Part shown: positions 4,288 through 7,823 of the stretch, in pieces
How the letters are laid out: the number at the start of each line of letters is the position of its first letter
How positions within the stretch are numbered: position 1 is the first letter of the stretch
NCBI GenBank assembly: GCA_900543275.1
Contig: UQQL01000079.1
Span: 1 to 7,823 of the forward strand
DNA length: 7,823 nucleotides
Reading direction: 5' to 3'
Origin: an uncultured Collinsella sp.
GTDB lineage: Bacteria > Actinomycetota > Coriobacteriia > Coriobacteriales > Coriobacteriaceae
The notes under the pieces: generated by a model
Told to the model about the DNA's origin: nothing
The model's input: the letters and a program-made list of their open reading frames with translations, nothing else
The model's database searches: none
Program-made: the position numbers and the translations under genes

Positions 4288-7200
4288 ATGGCAAAGTACG
4301 CACCTAAACACTTGGAAGCCTCAGGCGTCGCCGAGCCTCGCCCCACATTCTCGGGCTACAAGGCAACACGACTCGCCGTCACCGCGGCAACCACCATCGC
4401 TATGACTGGCTCGTCGCTGCTCGCGCCGTTCTCGGCATTTGCCAACGATGCGAGTGATACCACGGCACAGGACGCGATCATGTCCCCGCTTGCTGTCCAC
4501 GCCGGCGAGGCGGCAGGCTCCGCAGTAAAGGCAAACGCCCAGAAGATTGCCGACTTGCAGGCTGCTATCGACGCCGCAAAGGCTGCCGAGGCAGACGCCA
4601 AATCCGACTACGACACGGTGGCTGCTCCCTATACCGAAAAGCAGACGGCCCGCGACAACGCACAAAGCACCTATGACGCCTCCGTCTCCGATAATTCGCA
4701 GGCAGAGGCCGCCGCGCGCGCCGAATATGCTCGCCAGCTCGATGAAAGCGTCAAGGCGGCCGACAGCGCCAGTGCCACGCTGAAGGATGCCCAGGGAAAG
4801 CTCGATGCAGCCAAGACCGACGCCGAGGACAAGTCGAAGGTCCTTGATGCCGCAAAGCTGACGGCAGCCGACGCGCAGGCCAAGCTCGAGGCAGCCCAGA
4901 AGGCAGCCGCCAACGCAACGCCGGAGGAAATCAAGGTCGCCGAGCAGGCTGCCGCAGATGCGCAGGCCGCTCTGGACCAAGCAAAGGCTGCGAAGGCCAC
5001 TGCCGATTCCGTGCTCGCCGATGCCCAGCAGGCTCAGAGCGCCGCGCAGAGCGCTTACGACGAAGCGGCAGGCACGCTGGCTTCCGCTCAGCGGGAAAAG
5101 AACGCCGCGGATGGTAAGGTAGTCGCGGCACAGACAGCGTATGACAGCGCACAAGCCGATTTGGCGGCCGCAAAGGCAGGCGCCGAGGGCCCGGAGTATG
5201 ACGCCGCCCAGGCAAAAGTCGATGCTGCCCAAAGCGCACTCGACCAGGCGAAAAAGCAGCAGGCGACTGCCGAAGCAGGCCTTTCTCAGGCAAATAGCGA
5301 CGTTGAATCCAAGCAGGACGCCCTCACCGGCGCCGAAAGCGAGCTCGAAGCCAAGAAGCAGACAGTCGCAGCGGCCGAAAATGATGTAACGGCAGCCCAG
5401 ACGAAAGCCGATGCGGCGCAATCGGAGTTGACCTCGGCAAAGCAGGCACATGCCGCCGAACTGGAGAAGGCAAAGGCCGCTCAGAAACAAGTCGACCAGG
5501 CAAAAGCCGAGAAGGAGCAGGCAGACAAGGCGCTCGAAACTGCCAAGGCAAACCAGGCGGCCGCCGATCAAGCCGTTGTCGATGCACAGAAAGCATACGA
5601 TACGTGCAAGGCAGCAACCGATAAGGCAACGACAGCGGAGGCGCAGAGCGTCATCGGCTTCTACCAGTTCATCGGTGCCAACGACGCTGCAAACATCATC
5701 TATAGGCAGAGCGATAAAAACCCGACGACCATTGGCGATAAAAAAGACGGCACGTCACTCGACAACGCCAAGCTATCGTTTAACAAGCTGCGCGAGATTA
5801 ACGAATACCGTGCAAGCGTTGGATTGAGCGAGCTTAGGGTGACGGCCGAGCAAATGGCAATCGCTCAATCCGACTCCAATTACTCTGACAAAACGCTAGG
5901 TCACTCAGATTACGCCTATTGTGAAAATGCCGCTTGGAACTTCAGTACTAAAGAAAACATCGCGCACCAATGGGTCGATGCTGAAAAGGAGATATTTGAC
6001 GAGGCTGCAGCGAAAGCCGGCCTTGGCAACGTTGCCCCCAAAGATGCTTGGGATACTTTCTGGAGCCACAAAACCGAATTCGAAAAGCGCGGGGCAGACT
6101 TTGGCACCGTCGGCCATTATTTGAATATCGTACAACCTAACGCCAAAACCATGGGATACGGCATCAACTCGCGCGGAACCCTTTGGCCGTATGTGTTCGT
6201 CTTGGAGATCGACAACAGTTACGGTTCGTACGAGAAAGAATACTCGATCGATGAACTCGAGAATCTCTTTGATCAGTATCAGCTGAGCCTCTCCAAAGCC
6301 AGCGAAAAGCTCGCCGCCGCAAAGACGGACCTTGAGCAAAAGCGCAGCACAGCGGCATCGAAAGCCGATGCCGTAAAGGCAGCTGAAACCCTCGTCGCTC
6401 AAAAGCAGGAAGGCATTGTTGCCGCGAATAGCGACCTTGCCGCCAAGAACGACAGCGTAGCAAGTGCCGCCGCCGCTGTTGCCCTAGCAAAGCAGAATCT
6501 CGCCAAGGCAAACGGAAAAGTTGCCGAAGCCGAAGACCAGGTCAAAGCCGCCCAAAGCAACGTGGCGACCGCAGAGCAGGTCGTCAACCAGAAGCGCGCC
6601 GAGCTTAAGGCATCGAAAGAGCAAGCCGCTCAGAGTCAGAAGAAGGTTGATGACGCCAAGGCAGAGACTCTCGTAAAGCAGCAGGCTCTGCAAGATGCAA
6701 AGAAGGAACTTGCCAAGTATTCAGCCGATGTTGCTGCGGCTCAGGAGAAAGCCGACGAGGCCCATCAGACGCTTGATGAAGCCACGGCAGCCCAGACGTC
6801 TGCCCAGAGTGCTCTCGAAAAGGCGCAGCTCGACGAGGCTGCCAAAAAGCAGGCCCTCGACACCGCGAAGGACAACGCCGAGGCCAAGGCGGCGACCGCG
6901 GAACACGCTGCGAGCGATCTGACCACGGCGAAAAACGACTTTGCTTCAAAGAAGGCCCGTGCCGACGCCCTGAGCAATGCAGCCGATAATCTTGCCACCG
7001 CCGAGGCGGCCAAGAAGGAGGCCGACGCAGCAGTTACCGATGCCGGAGTCGCCCTTAGCACGGCAAATGATGCCATCGCGAACGCCGAGCAGGCGGTCGA
7101 GAATTCTCAGGCCGCATCGGACGCCGCTGCTGTTACTCTCGGAAAGCTCAAGTCCATCAACGTCGAAAACGGCATTGCTACTGGCTCTGACGCAAACGCG

Positions 7201-7623
7201 AACGATACGCTCAATGCCCTCTTTGCCAAGTGCGTCGCCGCCAAGCAGGCAGAACATAACGCAAAGGCCGCACTTGATGCCGCTCAGGCAGACCTTGATG
7301 CTGAGACGCCCGCCTACACCGCGGCTCTCAACGGCTACAACGAGGCGAAGGCAAAACGCGTAGCCGCCGAGCAAGCCCTGAAGGACGAGATCGCCCGCCA
7401 GGAGCAAGAGACGGCGAAGGCCGAGCATGCCAAGATCACGCAGGCTGCCGCTAAGCCGGTTACTGGAAAGCCGTCTGCCGGCAACGCCAAGACGGCCGCC
7501 AACTCGGCACTTCCCACCACAGGCGACAATACCGCGCTCGCCGGTGAGACGTTTGTCATCGGAGGTGTCGTGCTCGTAGCCGCCGGCGTCTTTCTGACTG
7601 ACAAGAAGCGTCGTCAGGAGTAA
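4288..7623 (+). CDS. LPxTG-anchored CAP-domain surface protein with two coiled-coil stalks (1111 aa)
   Basis: A long-leader signal peptide has its charged region to about R28, a hydrophobic core 29-47 and likely cleavage after A52 (SAFA|ND). Residues about 79-453 are an Ala/Lys/Asp/Glu-rich coiled coil with stretches of 14-residue periodicity and prolines at 114, 212 and 302. Residues about 492-640 are a CAP (SCP/PR-1-like) domain: LREINEYRASVGL, H539 in LGHSD, E546 in ENAAW, H610 in GHYLNIV, then YGINSRG and a final YVFVLEID strand. H539, E546 and H610 fit the conserved CAP cavity His/Glu/His residues. A second coiled coil spans about 653-1055, with a break near 957-972. The sorting signal is LPTTG (1075-1079), a membrane span about 1088-1104, and tail KKRRQE, so sortase should link it to the cell wall. 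It is probably an adhesin or host-interaction protein; no ligand or enzymatic activity can be read. It appears monocistronic, with its own terminator. Confidence 0.93.
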   Translation: MAKYAPKHLEASGVAEPRPTFSGYKATRLAVTAATTIAMTGSSLLAPFSAFANDASDTTAQDAIMSPLAVHAGEAAGSAVKANAQKIADLQAAIDAAKAAEADAKSDYDTVAAPYTEKQTARDNAQSTYDASVSDNSQAEAAARAEYARQLDESVKAADSASATLKDAQGKLDAAKTDAEDKSKVLDAAKLTAADAQAKLEAAQKAAANATPEEIKVAEQAAADAQAALDQAKAAKATADSVLADAQQAQSAAQSAYDEAAGTLASAQREKNAADGKVVAAQTAYDSAQADLAAAKAGAEGPEYDAAQAKVDAAQSALDQAKKQQATAEAGLSQANSDVESKQDALTGAESELEAKKQTVAAAENDVTAAQTKADAAQSELTSAKQAHAAELEKAKAAQKQVDQAKAEKEQADKALETAKANQAAADQAVVDAQKAYDTCKAATDKATTAEAQSVIGFYQFIGANDAANIIYRQSDKNPTTIGDKKDGTSLDNAKLSFNKLREINEYRASVGLSELRVTAEQMAIAQSDSNYSDKTLGHSDYAYCENAAWNFSTKENIAHQWVDAEKEIFDEAAAKAGLGNVAPKDAWDTFWSHKTEFEKRGADFGTVGHYLNIVQPNAKTMGYGINSRGTLWPYVFVLEIDNSYGSYEKEYSIDELENLFDQYQLSLSKASEKLAAAKTDLEQKRSTAASKADAVKAAETLVAQKQEGIVAANSDLAAKNDSVASAAAAVALAKQNLAKANGKVAEAEDQVKAAQSNVATAEQVVNQKRAELKASKEQAAQSQKKVDDAKAETLVKQQALQDAKKELAKYSADVAAAQEKADEAHQTLDEATAAQTSAQSALEKAQLDEAAKKQALDTAKDNAEAKAATAEHAASDLTTAKNDFASKKARADALSNAADNLATAEAAKKEADAAVTDAGVALSTANDAIANAEQAVENSQAASDAAAVTLGKLKSINVENGIATGSDANANDTLNALFAKCVAAKQAEHNAKAALDAAQADLDAETPAYTAALNGYNEAKAKRVAAEQALKDEIARQEQETAKAEHAKITQAAAKPVTGKPSAGNAKTAANSALPTTGDNTALAGETFVIGGVVLVAAGVFLTDKKRRQE

Positions 7624-7682
7624 GGATTTCGGGAGGACGGCTTCTCTTCCCTCCCACCGCTTCGCAAACCCTGCCCAGCATG

Positions 7683-7719
7683 CGCCGGGACGCCCATCAC
7701 GCGGGCGCCCCGGCGTTTT
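7683..7719 (+). terminator. Intrinsic terminator of the surface-protein gene
   Basis: The arms 7683-7695 and 7703-7715 form a 13-position GC-rich stem with one mismatch (7690/7708), a 7-nt loop and a TTTT tract at 7716-7719. It starts 60 bp after the stop. A weaker stem (GGGAGG 7631-7636 with CCTCCC 7650-7655) precedes it. Confidence 0.92.
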
Positions 7720-7780
7720 ACGTTGTATGCCCGGAGCATTGCTTTTTTGCTTCCATTAAATCTTCCTTACTATATTCCAT
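7718..7780 (-). pseudogene. 20-codon AT-rich ORF, probable 5' stub of a small Firmicutes-type gene
   Basis: On the minus strand, ATG 7780-7778 is preceded by GGAGGG (7791-7786) at 5-base spacing, an excellent ribosome binding site. The product is MEYSKEDLMEAKKQCSGHTT, then TAA at 7720-7718, inside the T-tract side of the neighbouring terminator. From memory, MEYSKEDLMEAKKQ matches the start of a small conserved protein of about 60-70 residues in clostridia and relatives, which goes on with IDSTLHKL or similar. After Q14 that likeness ends abruptly and GC-rich local sequence takes over. GC over 7741-7800 is 20 of 60 bases, far below the neighbouring genes. The likely reading is a gene truncated at its 3' end, perhaps acquired by transfer. 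A genuine 20-residue peptide remains possible. Confidence 0.5.
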
Positions 7781-7785
7781 TGTTA

Positions 7786-7791
7786 CCCTCC
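7786..7791 (-). promoter_or_regulatory. Ribosome binding site of the minus-strand stub ORF
   Basis: The minus strand reads GGAGGG followed by TAACA and ATG. The strength and spacing of this site are the main reason to take the tiny ORF seriously. The upstream part, 7792-7823, is too short to judge a promoter. Confidence 0.6.
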
Positions 7792-7823
7792 ATAACTTCT
7801 GATTGTTGCCGTCTTGACGATTA

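Noticed and set aside
4321..5571. 416-residue minus-strand open frame opposite the surface protein
   Set aside because: Its Leu/Gly/Cys-rich sequence is a by-product of repetitive Ala/Lys codons on the other strand.

Overview
The window looks like one end of a draft contig from a high-GC, sortase-using Gram-positive bacterium. Class Coriobacteriia, most likely Collinsella or a close relative, is my inference. It rests on the GC-rich codon use, the LPxTG wall-anchored protein with an Ala/Asp/Lys-rich stalk, and the FHA/kinase style; no rRNA or marker gene is present to prove it. The first 49 bases are not genomic: they are an Illumina Nextera (Tn5) i7 adapter left on the end.

Layout. (1) 50-239, minus strand: the first 63 codons of a probable DEAD-box RNA helicase, cut by the contig end. 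(2) 240-746: a long divergent intergenic region with one copy of a 59-bp inverted-repeat element and a TATAAT-type promoter. (3) 747-1709, plus: a 320-residue protein with a C-terminal FHA (phosphothreonine-reading) domain. (4) 1710-1880: a hairpin terminator candidate followed by a 61-bp near-perfect palindrome. (5) 1881-3965, plus: a 694-residue transmembrane Ser/Thr kinase with a C-terminal DUF6273-like extracytoplasmic domain. (6) 3966-4287: two further copies of the 59-bp element in tandem, then the leader of the next gene. (7) 4288-7623, plus: an 1111-residue LPTTG-anchored surface protein in which a CAP (SCP/PR-1) domain sits between two long alanine-rich coiled coils. (8) 7683-7719: a strong intrinsic terminator. 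(9) 7718-7780, minus: a 20-codon AT-rich ORF with a good ribosome binding site that looks like the 5' stub of a Firmicutes-type small gene.

How the genes may work together. The FHA protein and the kinase make a plausible reader/writer pair: the kinase senses something outside through its C-terminal domain and signals by Thr phosphorylation, which the FHA protein could bind. They are separated by a hairpin and a palindrome, so they need not be one operon. The surface protein may display its CAP domain on a long stalk. No sequence evidence ties it to the kinase except the 59-bp elements found upstream of both it and the FHA gene.

The most unusual signal is this 59-bp element family. Its three copies have identical total length, 17-bp inverted arms and 25-bp spacers of mostly different sequence, and one arm position changes in a compensatory way. 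I cannot match it to a named repeat or operator.
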